Shown piece by piece: positions 54,686 through 63,915 of a stretch of DNA of 64,000 nucleotides (position 1 is its first letter; each line of letters begins with the position of its first letter). The notes beneath the pieces were generated by a model. That model ran no database searches and had not been told where the DNA came from. It saw only the letters and a program-made list of their open reading frames with translations. The translations under genes and the position numbers were made by a program. The DNA comes from Nakamurella antarctica. Lineage in GTDB: Bacteria > Actinomycetota > Actinomycetes > Mycobacteriales > Nakamurellaceae. Location of the stretch: assembly GCF_003860405.1 (NCBI RefSeq), contig NZ_CP034170.1:558001-622000 (forward strand), in the 5' to 3' direction.

Positions 54686-55570
54686 TCACTGAAGCGGCAG
54701 TGGTCCCGCTGAAATTCCCACCAAGCTTGCGGTCAACACGGTGCTGGCAGGTGCCTGGACGTAACACTCGGCGTTGATATCGAAACCGAGCAGTGTGCCC
54801 GTTGCGCCTTGCCACGTGGCGGAATTTCGCGAGTAACTCATCTTAAGATCAAGCCGGCCCGCAAACGTCGGGTCGGCGGTGGCCATCAGTTCTTTGCTGA
54901 TAGCGGTGCACCGTTCTTTCATGCCGTCCTCCGGCACATACACGGGAAACCCTTCCGCGCCATCGGCAGTGCTATCTGAGGGAACGAAACCGTAGAAGCG
55001 GCTGAGGTATTCGCGCTGATGGGGTTCGGTGCAGCTAATCCGCTGTAGCCCGTCAGATGAGTAGCAGTCGCCGAAAGCCGACGGGGTGAGATCGCGCTCG
55101 AGTATGTCCTGCAATTTTCCGGAGTAGGGAGCGGCTGCGTAAGGCCCGGCTACGCAGACGTGCCAATCCCACTTGGTGGGTGCGCTGGCTACAGGACCTG
55201 AGGTCTGCGACCAGATCAGGTCACGACCAACGGGGTTCCAGGAGTCGTGTGTGGCCCTAAATAGACCGAACCTGTTGAGTTGGGCGGAGGTATGCAGCAG
55301 GGCGACGGCCGGGAGGGAACACGGGTCCGAGGCGGACGGATCGGGGCCGATCCCGTCAGCGCGCCACGCAGCGGTTACTTCGACGTCATGCGGTTGGTCG
55401 CACGCAATGACGCTGCGGGCCGGCATTTCCAGGCACGAACCGACAGGGGGAGGTTCCGGTAGCGCCGCCCTCACACCTTGTCCGGGCAAGCCGGGGTAAA
55501 GCAGGCGCGACCCCGTGAGAACCGCCAGGGCACACGCGATGACGATGAGGGCGCCCATCCGTCGGTGCAT
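54686..55570 (-). CDS. Exported septum-formation-domain-like protein
   Basis: A 294-aa protein with an N-terminal hydrophobic helix (residues 5-25, signal anchor or signal peptide). Two cysteine-containing repeats follow: VGSCLEMPARSVIACDQPHD with EVTAAW, and FGDCYSSDGLQRISCTEPHQ with REYLSRFYG. A C-x-n-C-x2-PH(D/Q)xE pattern is typical of the actinobacterial Septum_form domain, found in exported proteins of unclear role. Both cysteine pairs are probably disulfides. ATG 55570 gives MHRRMGALIV. The gene converges with the preceding membrane-anchored protein. Confidence 0.65.
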   Translation of the reverse strand: MHRRMGALIVIACALAVLTGSRLLYPGLPGQGVRAALPEPPPVGSCLEMPARSVIACDQPHDVEVTAAWRADGIGPDPSASDPCSLPAVALLHTSAQLNRFGLFRATHDSWNPVGRDLIWSQTSGPVASAPTKWDWHVCVAGPYAAAPYSGKLQDILERDLTPSAFGDCYSSDGLQRISCTEPHQREYLSRFYGFVPSDSTADGAEGFPVYVPEDGMKERCTAISKELMATADPTFAGRLDLKMSYSRNSATWQGATGTLLGFDINAECYVQAPASTVLTASLVGISAGPLPLQ

Positions 55571-55649
55571 ACGGCAAGCGTAGCTGCAGTGAAAGTGGCG
55601 TCCCGGGGGATTGGAGCCTGGTCAGCTTGTTCTCCGCGTTTGGCCAACG

Positions 55650-55796
55650 TCAGTCGGTCTCTTCTTCCGGTTCAAAAGTGCTCGGATCGGCCGAGGCTCC
55701 GATTCCGGCTCCTGTCAGCGTGTTGGGTACAGAACTCCCTTCCGACTCCGTGTTTGGATGGTCGTTCGTGGTTTCGGCTTCAGTGGGATCCGTCAT
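55650..55796 (-). CDS. 48-aa acidic small protein
   Basis: Within a 400-bp gap, a minus-strand ATG at 55796 is preceded by GGAAAGAAG at suitable spacing and opens 48 codons (MTDPTEAETTNDHPNTESEG to DPSTFEPEEETD). The product is very acidic and disordered. Its end (GIGASADPSTFEPEEE) recalls short conserved actinobacterial proteins of unknown function, from memory. It is divergent from the succinate-semialdehyde dehydrogenase gene. Too short for confident coding statistics. Confidence 0.4.
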   Translation of the reverse strand: MTDPTEAETTNDHPNTESEGSSVPNTLTGAGIGASADPSTFEPEEETD

Positions 55797-55977
55797 TGCG
55801 AGCTTCTTTCCGTTGGGGGTAGTGCAGGCGCAGTGCTGTTGTAGTACCCGGCTCGGGCCGCGCTCTAACCCAACCGAGTGGCTGCGCCGTGTGCCCGGTG
55901 GTCCTCGTGGAAGAATCGCGAGGAGGTGGCGTCGCCCCATTCTTGGGTCTGCGCGGATAACGGGAAGAGTGCGCGAA

Positions 55978-57441
55978 ATGAGTGTGTCAACCGAACGGAT
56001 CTCGCAGGTCCTCGCTGGCGTCAATACCGGCTTGTTTATCGGCGGATCATGGCGATCGACGCCCAATACCGTTGCGGTGGAGGACCCTTCGACAGGCGAG
56101 GTGCTCGCCGAGGTCGCGGACGCTACACCAGCGGACGGGTTGGACGCCCTTGCCGCGGCAACAGAGGCTGGCCCAGCGTGGGCGGCAACGGACCCGCGCG
56201 TCCGAGGCGAGATTTTGCGTAAGGCGTTTGATCTCATGACCGCTCGCGCCGAAGACTTTGCCTTGCTAATGACATTGGAAATGGGCAAGCCCCTCGCCGA
56301 GGCAAGGGGCGAAGTCGCCTACGGCGCCGAGTTCCTTCGGTGGTTCTCCGAGGAGGCGGTGCGGATTACCGGCACCTACTCCGTCGCGCCCGCTGGCGGC
56401 ACCAGGCTCCTCACGATGCGCCAACCGGTGGGCCCCTGTTATGCAGTGACGCCGTGGAACTTCCCGCTAGCGATGGGCACGCGAAAAATTGGACCAGCCT
56501 TGGCTGCGGGATGCACCATGTTGGTGAAACCCGCGAACCAAACACCGTTGACGATGCTGGCTTTCGCGTCGTTGTTGGCCGAAGCAGGCGTACCCGACGG
56601 AGTGGTCAACGTCATCACCACGTCACAGTCCGCCGCTGTCAGCGAACCCATCATCCGTGATCCGCGCTTGCGCAAGCTGACCTTCACCGGGTCCACTGGA
56701 GTAGGACGTGCATTGATCGAGCAGTCTGCCCAGCAAGTGCTGCGGGTGTCGATGGAGCTGGGCGGCAACGCGCCGTTCGTGGTTTTCGGGGACGCAGACC
56801 TTGACCGCGCGGTGAACGGCGCGATGCTGGCCAAGATGCGCAACATTGGTGAGGCCTGCACTGCCGCAAACCGTTTCATCGTTCACGAGTCGGTTGCCAA
56901 GGAGTTCGGTGCACGACTTGCGGAGCGAATGGGGGCGATGAAGATCGGGCGTGGTATTGACGACGACGTGACTGTCGGCCCGCTGATCGATGCGAAAGCT
57001 GTTGCCAAGGTCCAGGAGTTGGTGGCCGATGCCACGGACCGCGGCGCAAAGGTTCTCACCGGCGGCAACACGGTGGGGGATCGCGGCTATTTTTATCAGC
57101 CGACGGTACTCGTCGATGTCGACACCCAAGCGCAGATGTTCCGCGAAGAGATCTTCGGCCCGGTCGCACCCATCACCACTTTCAGCAGCGATGACGAGGG
57201 TGTGACCTTGGCAAACGATACCGAATACGGTTTGGTGGCATACCTGTTCACTGAAAATCTCACCAGAGCTTTGACGGTTGCCGAGCGTCTCGAAACAGGA
57301 ATGGTGGGAGTTAACCAGGGCATCGTGTCCAACCCGGCCGCACCGTTCGGCGGGATCAAAGCCTCGGGGGTGGGCCGCGAAGGTGGCGCCGAGGGCATCA
57401 ACGAATACTTGGAGACGAAATACGTGGGTATCGCCCTGTAA
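55978..57441 (+). CDS. gabD: NAD(P)-dependent succinate-semialdehyde dehydrogenase
   Basis: A 487-aa aldehyde dehydrogenase of the succinate-semialdehyde group. Marks: LFIGGSWR near the N terminus, PVGPCYAVTPWNFPLAMGTRK for cofactor binding, KPANQTPLTM, FTGSTGVGR, catalytic Glu in SMELGGNAPF, catalytic Cys in IGEACTAANRF, and EIFGPVAPI. It oxidises succinate semialdehyde from GABA to succinate, the last step of the pathway whose other genes lie downstream on the opposite strand. ATG 55978 is chosen because the conserved region starts within 20 residues. A bidirectional terminator separates it from the convergent HdeD-like gene. Confidence 0.88.
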   Translation: MSVSTERISQVLAGVNTGLFIGGSWRSTPNTVAVEDPSTGEVLAEVADATPADGLDALAAATEAGPAWAATDPRVRGEILRKAFDLMTARAEDFALLMTLEMGKPLAEARGEVAYGAEFLRWFSEEAVRITGTYSVAPAGGTRLLTMRQPVGPCYAVTPWNFPLAMGTRKIGPALAAGCTMLVKPANQTPLTMLAFASLLAEAGVPDGVVNVITTSQSAAVSEPIIRDPRLRKLTFTGSTGVGRALIEQSAQQVLRVSMELGGNAPFVVFGDADLDRAVNGAMLAKMRNIGEACTAANRFIVHESVAKEFGARLAERMGAMKIGRGIDDDVTVGPLIDAKAVAKVQELVADATDRGAKVLTGGNTVGDRGYFYQPTVLVDVDTQAQMFREEIFGPVAPITTFSSDDEGVTLANDTEYGLVAYLFTENLTRALTVAERLETGMVGVNQGIVSNPAAPFGGIKASGVGREGGAEGINEYLETKYVGIAL

Positions 57442-57460
57442 CGCGATCCGGGCCGCACCT

Positions 57461-57501
57461 AAAACTTCCCGCGGCTAGCGAAAGCGTCGCGGGAAGTTTT
57501 T
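57461..57501. terminator. Bidirectional terminator
   Basis: AAAACTTCCCGCG at 57461-57473 and CGCGGGAAGTTTT at 57488-57500 form a perfect 13-bp stem with A- and T-runs at the ends, serving the convergent gabD and HdeD-like genes. Confidence 0.88.
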
Positions 57502-58058
57502 CACTCAGGTCGGGCAGCGAAGCGGCGCAGGCGGAATCCGCCCCCGACCAGCATCATCCCGCCGGCGAGGGCAAAGAAGCCGAAGAACCGCATGAAACCG
57601 ACCGCACTGGATAGTGGCGCGAAGACCATCACGAGGCCAGCCACCACTGCGAGCACGCCAAGAGCGGCCAAGAAGATCCAATGGGGGGCGCCGACACTGC
57701 GCGAGCGCAGCGCAAACCCGATGGCGGATACCCCTGCCAGGGCGGTGAAAATACCAAAGATCACCAAAATTGCTGCCACTACCGACGCGGGCCAGATCAC
57801 GGCGAACAGCCCAAAGGCCGCCAGCACCACACCTTGTCCGAACCACCCGGTACCGCGCGACATGCTGGTGCGGTTCCGGTAGCCGAAGCCGACAGCCACC
57901 GCGCCATCGACAATGGCGTAAACCCCGAAGATGGTCACCACGGCCTGCAAAGAAGATCCGGGAAGGATGATGGCCAGTACTCCGAAGAGGGCCATCAAAG
58001 CGCCGCGCAGAGCAAACATCCACCACACTCGCCCAGTGTTTACGGGGAAGCTCGTCAC
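57501..58058 (-). CDS. HdeD/DUF308 membrane protein
   Basis: A 185-aa protein with six membrane segments, opening with RGALMALFGVLAIILPGSSL. The repeated pattern of paired helices (GVYAIVDGAVAVGFGY, LVIFGIFTALAGVSAIGFAL) fits the HdeD/DUF308 family, named for an acid-resistance protein of enteric bacteria. Its biochemical role is unknown. It follows the DUF4032 gene by 32 bp on the same strand and may be the last gene of the catabolic operon or a separate stress gene. Confidence 0.8.
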   Translation of the reverse strand: MTSFPVNTGRVWWMFALRGALMALFGVLAIILPGSSLQAVVTIFGVYAIVDGAVAVGFGYRNRTSMSRGTGWFGQGVVLAAFGLFAVIWPASVVAAILVIFGIFTALAGVSAIGFALRSRSVGAPHWIFLAALGVLAVVAGLVMVFAPLSSAVGFMRFFGFFALAGGMMLVGGGFRLRRFAARPE

Positions 58059-58090
58059 GGAATCACCTTTCAGCGGGCCTTTCTGGGGCG

Positions 58091-59395
58091 CTACAAGTTA
58101 TCGAGGCGCCATTGCGCATCGTCGGATTCGGCGATCTCGCCGTCATCATCTACGGAGAAGTCGCCGATCTGACCGATTCCCATCAGATCCGGGTCCAGCA
58201 TGGCTTTCTCGTCCCGGCGGGTCGGCAAAATATTAGCTACGTAGGATTTGACGGCGTCAGCGATGCTGACCTCTACGCCGGCGGCCTCGGAAAGGAACCA
58301 GCGGTGTTCCAACACTTCATGAAAAATTTCAGCTGGTTCTAGCTTTTCGTTCAATTGTTGCGGCACCGCTTCGATTACGGGCTCGAAAATATCGGTGAGC
58401 CAGTGCTGGGCAACGGTGTTCTCGTCGGCGTCGGTCTCGGGCATTACCGCCCGAGACCGATAGTTGTCCAAATCGTTAAGGATGCGTCGAGCCTGGTTTT
58501 CCTGCACCTTGAGACCGGTCAGTTCAGACAGGCGACGCCGATGATGGCCGGCTTCGACCACCTGTGTTTGAACCAGCACGTGTGGATTACCGTCGACCTC
58601 GTTGATGTTGAGCTGCCCCACGTCATACCCGAGCTCGTTGAGGCGGCGCAGGCGCTGCTCAATGCGCCACCACTCGTTCTCTGGCAGTGTCTGCTCGACG
58701 GTGAGCTCGTTCCAGAGGCTTTCGTACCGCTCCATCACAGACAGCGCGGTTTCCATCGGGTCAACGTGATCGGGGAGCAGCCCGGCCATCTGTAGGTCGA
58801 GAAGTTCCCCCGCCAAGTTGGTCTCGGCGATGTCCAGGTCGTTCATCCGCTGGCCCTTGGAAAGGACATCGCGCATGTCGCCGGTTTCAGCGTCGACGAG
58901 ATAGGCGGACAGCGCTCCGGCATCGCGGCGGAAAAGTGTGTTGGACAGCGAGCAGTCGTTCCACGAGAAGCCGACCAGATGCAGGCGCACTAGTAGTTCG
59001 GCGAGCGCGTCTAGCAGTTTGGGTTCAAGATCTGGGTCGATTCGCCGGGAGTACAGCGCCCGGTAAGGCAGTGAGAACCGCAGATGTTTGGTGACAAGCG
59101 CTGCATCCAAAGGGGTGCCGTCAGCTGCGACGCGGTTCGACACCACTCCCACGGCCGTGACGCACGGGATGCCTTTCTTGGCCAGATCACGCAGTAGCGC
59201 ATATTCGCGCTCGGCGAGGGCCGGAAAGATTTCTTTGATGGCGTAGACAATGCCGCCGATGCGGGCGAACCGAACGATGTGTCGGGAAATTCCGCGGGGC
59301 AGGCTGACCAAGATGTCTTTCGGCCAGTCTTCGAGCGGGGTCGTCCACGGCAGGGTCAGGAGGTCTGTCGGGTCGGGGCCCGATGAAAACTGCAT
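58091..59395 (-). CDS. DUF4032 protein with kinase-like N-terminal domain
   Basis: A 434-aa cytoplasmic protein. Residues about 25-230 resemble a lipopolysaccharide-kinase-like fold: YAIKEI with a candidate ATP lysine, LVRLHLVGFSWNDCSLSNTL as catalytic loop with Asp and Asn, and YLVDAETGDM as metal-binding Asp. The C-terminal half (YDVGQLNINEVDGNPHVLVQ, EHRWFLSEAAGVEV) is the DUF4032 domain common in actinomycetes. The substrate is unknown. ATG 59395 gives MQFSSGPDP; a GTG at 59419 is possible. It lies between the PuuD-type hydrolase and HdeD-like genes on the same strand. Confidence 0.75.
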   Translation of the reverse strand: MQFSSGPDPTDLLTLPWTTPLEDWPKDILVSLPRGISRHIVRFARIGGIVYAIKEIFPALAEREYALLRDLAKKGIPCVTAVGVVSNRVAADGTPLDAALVTKHLRFSLPYRALYSRRIDPDLEPKLLDALAELLVRLHLVGFSWNDCSLSNTLFRRDAGALSAYLVDAETGDMRDVLSKGQRMNDLDIAETNLAGELLDLQMAGLLPDHVDPMETALSVMERYESLWNELTVEQTLPENEWWRIEQRLRRLNELGYDVGQLNINEVDGNPHVLVQTQVVEAGHHRRRLSELTGLKVQENQARRILNDLDNYRSRAVMPETDADENTVAQHWLTDIFEPVIEAVPQQLNEKLEPAEIFHEVLEHRWFLSEAAGVEVSIADAVKSYVANILPTRRDEKAMLDPDLMGIGQIGDFSVDDDGEIAESDDAQWRLDNL

Positions 59396-59459
59396 GCGCA
59401 CCGCATAAGCGTGGCACACCGGGAGCCCTGCGGGGGTGACGAACGCACCCGGCAGCGGA

Positions 59460-60194
59460 TCAGGCGGTGCGGTAGGCGGTGGCCGCCGCGCTCAACGCGG
59501 TAAAGAGCCGCAGGTCAGTTCCTGTCTCTGGGTGCCATTGGACGCCGACCCAAAATTTCCTTGTCGGGTTCTCGAAAGCTTCGACGATACCGTCGTGGCT
59601 GTGGGCAGAAGCTCGAAATCCAGGATGGTTGTCCACCGATTGGTGATGGTGGCAATGCGCGAGCGCACTCTCGCCGAGCAGCGCTGCGACCATCGTCCCG
59701 GGAACTGTTGTCACCGGATTGTCCTGGTAGGCACCGGGTCCCGGGGAGTGGTCGTCAGTGCCCACCACATCGGGCAGGTGCTGGAGCAGCGTGCCCCCCG
59801 CGTGCACCGCCATCATTTGCATTCCCCGGCAAATGCCCAGGGTAGGTAGGTCGAGGTCGGCCGCGGCATTGAGCAATGCCAGCTCGGAAACGTCGCGGTC
59901 GTCGCGCCACCCTGCGGTGGGCGGCTCCGGATCGCGTCCGTACCGCGAGGGGTTGACATCCGCCCCGCCAGCAATGACGAGGCCGTCGAGCCTTCCGACC
60001 ACCGAGGCCACGTCATCAGCGATACCGAAAGGGGCGAGCAACACCGGTGTGCCACCACCCGCCGACACGTGATGGGAGTACGCAGCGGGCAGCAGAGTGG
60101 CCTGAACGTCTTTCCACTGTCCCCACGACGCCGGTTCCCGATACATCGAAATCCCGATTACCGGCCGCGCTGTGCCCACTGCGTACTCCCTCAT
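59460..60194 (-). CDS. puuD: Gamma-glutamyl-GABA hydrolase family protein (class I glutamine amidotransferase fold)
   Basis: A 244-aa cytoplasmic hydrolase with a complete catalytic triad: Cys122 in PTLGICRGMQ, and His221 and Glu223 in VGVQWHPE. VIAGGADVNPSRYG and CHHHQSVDNHP are typical of the PuuD type, which cleaves gamma-glutamyl-GABA to glutamate and GABA. It fits between the gamma-glutamyl ligase and aldehyde dehydrogenase genes upstream and gabD on the other strand. Other gamma-glutamyl substrates are possible. The SDR gene ends 22 bp upstream, consistent with one operon. Confidence 0.85.
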   Translation of the reverse strand: MREYAVGTARPVIGISMYREPASWGQWKDVQATLLPAAYSHHVSAGGGTPVLLAPFGIADDVASVVGRLDGLVIAGGADVNPSRYGRDPEPPTAGWRDDRDVSELALLNAAADLDLPTLGICRGMQMMAVHAGGTLLQHLPDVVGTDDHSPGPGAYQDNPVTTVPGTMVAALLGESALAHCHHHQSVDNHPGFRASAHSHDGIVEAFENPTRKFWVGVQWHPETGTDLRLFTALSAAATAYRTA

Positions 60195-60215
60195 TGTTTC
60201 GTATACCGACCCGGC

Positions 60216-60983
60216 CTAGTTGGGGGTGACGTAGGCCCCAGAGATGCCGCCGTCAACCAAGAAGGTTGACGCTGTAATGAATGTCGACTCGTCGGAGGCG
60301 AGAAAGAGGACCGCGTTGGCGATCTCGTCCGGTTCGGCGAAGCGCCCGACCGGAATGTGAACGAGCCGGCGCGCAGCCCGCTCCGGGTCCTTGGCAAAAA
60401 GCTCCTGCAGGAGCGGCGTGTTAACCGGTCCGGGACAGAGCGCGTTGACCCGGATGCCTTGGCGGGCAAACTGAACGCCCAGTTCACGAGACATCGCGAG
60501 CACGCCGCCTTTGGACGCGGTGTAAGAGATCTGCGAGGTGGCTGCGCCCATCACTGCGACGAACGAGGCCGTGTTGATAATCGACCCGCTGCCCTGTTCG
60601 ATCATGTAGGGCAGGGCCGCCTTGCAGCAGAGATACACGGAAGTCAGGTTGACATCCTGTACGCGCTGCCACGCTTCCAGGCTCGTTGTCAGGATGGAGT
60701 CGTCGTCGGGAGGGGAGATCCCCGCGTTATTGAAGGCGATGTCCACGGTGCCGTAGGCCTCGTTCGCCGCCTTGAACAGTGCGTTGACCTCGTCGGCGTT
60801 CGTGACGTTGGTGTGTACGTAGAGCCCGCCGAGTTCGTCGGCTATGCCTGGGCCGCGGGCGTCGTCGAGATCGCCGATCACGACCTTGGCGCCTTGGGCT
60901 GCAAACTTACGGGCGGTGGCTAACCCAATACCGGAGCAACCGCCAGTGATGACGGCGGTTTTGCCTTCTAAACGTCCTGACAT
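60216..60983 (-). CDS. Short-chain dehydrogenase/reductase
   Basis: A 255-aa classical SDR. The cofactor motif TGGCSGIG starts at about residue 14, DLDD follows strand 2 (suggesting NAD), NNAG is near 90, catalytic Ser is in NTASFVAVMG, and Tyr-x3-Lys in YTASKGG, with CPGPVNTPLL after it. Substrate unknown; in this operon it might oxidise an alcohol intermediate of amine breakdown. Spacing to neighbours is 22 bp (PuuD type) and 55 bp (aldehyde dehydrogenase). Confidence 0.85.
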   Translation of the reverse strand: MSGRLEGKTAVITGGCSGIGLATARKFAAQGAKVVIGDLDDARGPGIADELGGLYVHTNVTNADEVNALFKAANEAYGTVDIAFNNAGISPPDDDSILTTSLEAWQRVQDVNLTSVYLCCKAALPYMIEQGSGSIINTASFVAVMGAATSQISYTASKGGVLAMSRELGVQFARQGIRVNALCPGPVNTPLLQELFAKDPERAARRLVHIPVGRFAEPDEIANAVLFLASDESTFITASTFLVDGGISGAYVTPN

Positions 60984-61038
60984 GGTGTGTGTGTACTTCC
61001 TTTCAGAGGGGGCGCTTCAAGAACTTTCGATGGGAGCT

Positions 61039-62412
61039 TCAGGAATTGCTGATGAAGACATTTTTAACTTCGGTGAACGAGCCCGTGGCGTCCGGCCCGA
61101 GTTCACGTCCGATACCGGATTGCTTGAACCCGCCGAATGGGGTCCAGTAGCGGACAGACGAGTGCGAGTTGACGGACAGGTTGCCGGCTTCGACACCGCG
61201 AGAAACGCGCAGGGCACGCCCGATGTCTCTGGTGAAGATGGAGCCGGAGAGGCCGTAGTCGGTGTCGTTGGCGAGCCGGATGGCGTCCTCTTCGTCGGTG
61301 AATGGCATGACGGCGAGGACGGGTCCGAAGATTTCCTCGGTCCACACGGGATCGGTGAACGAACGAGGGAGCACGACGGTCGGTGGGTGCCAAAACCCTG
61401 CGCCAGCAACCGAACTGCCCTGGAATGCTACATCGGCGTCGGCCACATATCCCTGGACGGAGGCGAGTTGCTTCGCAGTGATCAACGGTCCCATCTCGCT
61501 GGCCGGATCGCTCGGGTCAGTTACTGAAAAAGCCTTGACCGAGCTTTCGAGCAAACTCAAAAACTTGTCGTACACGCTGGCTTGCACCAGGATTCGTGAC
61601 CGTGCGCAGCAGTCCTGGCCAGCGTTGTCCAGGCCAGCACCCGGCGCTGCAGCCGCTGCCGCTTCCAGGTCGGAGTCGGCGAAAATAATATTGGCATTTT
61701 TACCGCCCAATTCCAGGGTGATGTTTTTAACCTGGTTGGCCGCCCCACGCATGATCTGCTTGCCGACATCGGTGGAGCCGGTGAAGCAGACCTTTTTAAC
61801 CATCGGGTGATCGACAAACCTCTGTCCTACTACGGACCCCTTGCCTGGGATGACGGTGAACACGCCCTCGGGGATACCCGCTTCAAGAGCGAGTTCACCC
61901 AACCGGATGGCCGTGAGGGGGGTAACTTCCGCTGGTTTGAGGACCACGGTGTTGCCCGCCGCGAGAGCGGGGGCGAAACCCCACCCCGCGATCGGCATCG
62001 GGAAGTTCCAGGGAACGATGATGCCGACGACGCCAAGCGGCTCGTAGAACGTGATGTCGATGCCGCCAGCGACGGGGATCTGCCTGCCGGACATCCGCTC
62101 TGGCGCGGCCGAGTAGTAGTTGAGTACGTCCCGAACATTGCCCGCTTCCCAGCGGGCATTGCCGATGGTGTGGCCAGCATTCTGAACTTCCAGGTCGGCG
62201 AGTTCGTCGATGTGAGCTTCGACGACACAAGCGAACGCGCGGAGCAACCGAGCTCGCTCACCGGGCGCTAGGCCGCGCCAGGTGAGGAACGCCGAGGCTG
62301 CCCGTTCAATGGCAGCGTCAGTTTCTTCGGCACTGGCCAGCGCGACGGGGCGGAAGTCGGCGCCCGTGGCGGGGTTAATGGTGGTGAAAGTGCCACCGGC
62401 GGTGAAGTTCAC
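61039..62412 (-). CDS. Aldehyde dehydrogenase
   Basis: A 457-aa NAD(P)-dependent aldehyde dehydrogenase with VVGIIVPWNFPMPIAGW, KPAEVTPLTAIRL, FTGSTDVGKQIM, catalytic Glu in LELGGKNANI, catalytic Cys in NAGQDCCARSR, and EEIFGPVLAV. The N terminus is slightly short compared with 480-500-aa relatives but all motifs are present. By position it could oxidise gamma-glutamyl-aminobutyraldehyde (PuuC-like step). It starts 6 bp after the stop of the glutamine-synthetase-like gene, so coupling is likely. Confidence 0.88.
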   Translation of the reverse strand: MNFTAGGTFTTINPATGADFRPVALASAEETDAAIERAASAFLTWRGLAPGERARLLRAFACVVEAHIDELADLEVQNAGHTIGNARWEAGNVRDVLNYYSAAPERMSGRQIPVAGGIDITFYEPLGVVGIIVPWNFPMPIAGWGFAPALAAGNTVVLKPAEVTPLTAIRLGELALEAGIPEGVFTVIPGKGSVVGQRFVDHPMVKKVCFTGSTDVGKQIMRGAANQVKNITLELGGKNANIIFADSDLEAAAAAAPGAGLDNAGQDCCARSRILVQASVYDKFLSLLESSVKAFSVTDPSDPASEMGPLITAKQLASVQGYVADADVAFQGSSVAGAGFWHPPTVVLPRSFTDPVWTEEIFGPVLAVMPFTDEEDAIRLANDTDYGLSGSIFTRDIGRALRVSRGVEAGNLSVNSHSSVRYWTPFGGFKQSGIGRELGPDATGSFTEVKNVFISNS

Positions 62413-62418
62413 GGTTTC

Positions 62419-63792
62419 TTACAGCCTTTCAAATCCGCGGCGGAGTTCCCAGTCGGTGACGGCAGCCTCGAAGGCGGCCAATTCGGTATCCGCCGCATGG
62501 ACGTAGTGTTCCACGACATCGTCGCCCAGAGCGGCGCGGGCCACAGCGGAGGAGTTGAACAGATCGCGTGCCTCGCGGAGTGTGGTGGGCACCTTCGGTT
62601 TGCCGCTGGCGTAGGCGTTTCCGGCAGTCGCTTCCTCCAAAACCAGGCCTGACTCGATACCGTGCAGACCACCCGCCATCATTGCGGCAATCGCCATGTA
62701 TGGGTTGACATCGCCTCCGGGCAAACGGTTTTCGAGCCTGGCCGCCTGGCCATTGCCAACCAGCCGCACCGAGCACGTCCGGTTGTCCAGTCCCCACGCC
62801 ACAGTGGTGGGGGCGAAGGAGCCTTCGGCAAACCTCTTGTAGGAGTTGATGTTTGGCGCATACAGCAGGGTGAACTCGCACATGGTGGCTAAAACCCCGG
62901 CGATAAACTGCTCGTACAGCGCGCTCCGACCGCCGGTATCTGAGTCAACGAAGACCAATTCGCCGTCCAGTCCGCGCAGCGAGAGGTGAATATGGCAGGA
63001 GTTGCCCTCTCGCTGGTCGTATTTGGCCATAAAGGTCAAAGACTTCCCGTGGTTCGAGGCGATTTCCTTGGCGCCGTTTTTGTAGACGGAGTGGTCGTCG
63101 GCGGTGGTCATCACCTCCGCAAATCGGAAGGCGATCTCGTGCTGGCCAAAGTTGCATTCGCCTTTGGCGGACTCGACGATGAGGCCAGCGGCGTACATAG
63201 AGTTGCGAATATCGCGCAGCAGCGGCTCGACGCGGGTGGTACCCAGAATCGAGTAGTCGACGTTGTATTGGTTGGAAGGCGTCATGTTGCGGTAGCCGGA
63301 ATCCCACGCCTGTTCGTAGGTGTCCTCGAAGACGATGAACTCCAGTTCCGTCCCGGCAAAGGCTTTGAACCCCGCAGCGGCGGCGCGGTCAACCTGTTTT
63401 TGCAACACTGATCGTGGTGACGGCGGAACGAGTGTGCCATCGAGCCATGTCAGATCGCACTGGATCATCACCGTGCTGGGGATCCACGTCAGTAACCGAA
63501 TGGTGTCGAGGTCGAGTCTGAAAATCATGTCGCCGTAACCGGTTTCCCAGGACGAGATGGCGTATCCGGGGATGGTGTTCATCTCGACGTCCACCGCGAG
63601 GAGGTAGTTGCAGCCCTCAGTGTTGTGGCCGAGCACATCGGAGAGGAAGAACGGGGCGTGCAGACGCTTGCCCTGAAGGCGGCCCTGCATATCGGTAAAC
63701 GCCACGACGACCGTATCGATTCCTCCGTCGTTGATCAGGTCGGTCAGAGCGTCGATGGTGAGCATTCGAGTGCTGCGGGGGTGTTCGGTCAT
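62419..63792 (-). CDS. Glutamine-synthetase-family ligase (gamma-glutamyl amine ligase type)
   Basis: A 457-aa glutamine-synthetase-fold enzyme with DMQGRLQGKRL at the N terminus, metal and ATP motifs GTELEFIVF and CHIHLSL, KRFAEGSFAPTTVAWGLDNR, and VRLVGNGQAARLENRLPGGD. It lacks the usual length and adenylylation loop of housekeeping GlnA. This branch joins glutamate to amines such as putrescine, polyamines or ethanolamine using ATP. The aldehyde dehydrogenase and PuuD-type hydrolase downstream support an amine-catabolic role. The ATG at 63792 (MTEHPRS) is chosen; starts further upstream are possible. Confidence 0.85.
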   Translation of the reverse strand: MTEHPRSTRMLTIDALTDLINDGGIDTVVVAFTDMQGRLQGKRLHAPFFLSDVLGHNTEGCNYLLAVDVEMNTIPGYAISSWETGYGDMIFRLDLDTIRLLTWIPSTVMIQCDLTWLDGTLVPPSPRSVLQKQVDRAAAAGFKAFAGTELEFIVFEDTYEQAWDSGYRNMTPSNQYNVDYSILGTTRVEPLLRDIRNSMYAAGLIVESAKGECNFGQHEIAFRFAEVMTTADDHSVYKNGAKEIASNHGKSLTFMAKYDQREGNSCHIHLSLRGLDGELVFVDSDTGGRSALYEQFIAGVLATMCEFTLLYAPNINSYKRFAEGSFAPTTVAWGLDNRTCSVRLVGNGQAARLENRLPGGDVNPYMAIAAMMAGGLHGIESGLVLEEATAGNAYASGKPKVPTTLREARDLFNSSAVARAALGDDVVEHYVHAADTELAAFEAAVTDWELRRGFERL

Positions 63793-63915
63793 CTTCAGCG
63801 GAACCCTTCGAAAGAGCGGGTGTTGCGTCATGCGCGACACGTACGTGAAATTCGCAACCAGCGGCACAAATGATGAAACACCTGTGCCGCTGGCTGCGTC
63901 GAAGCGGGGGTCTGA

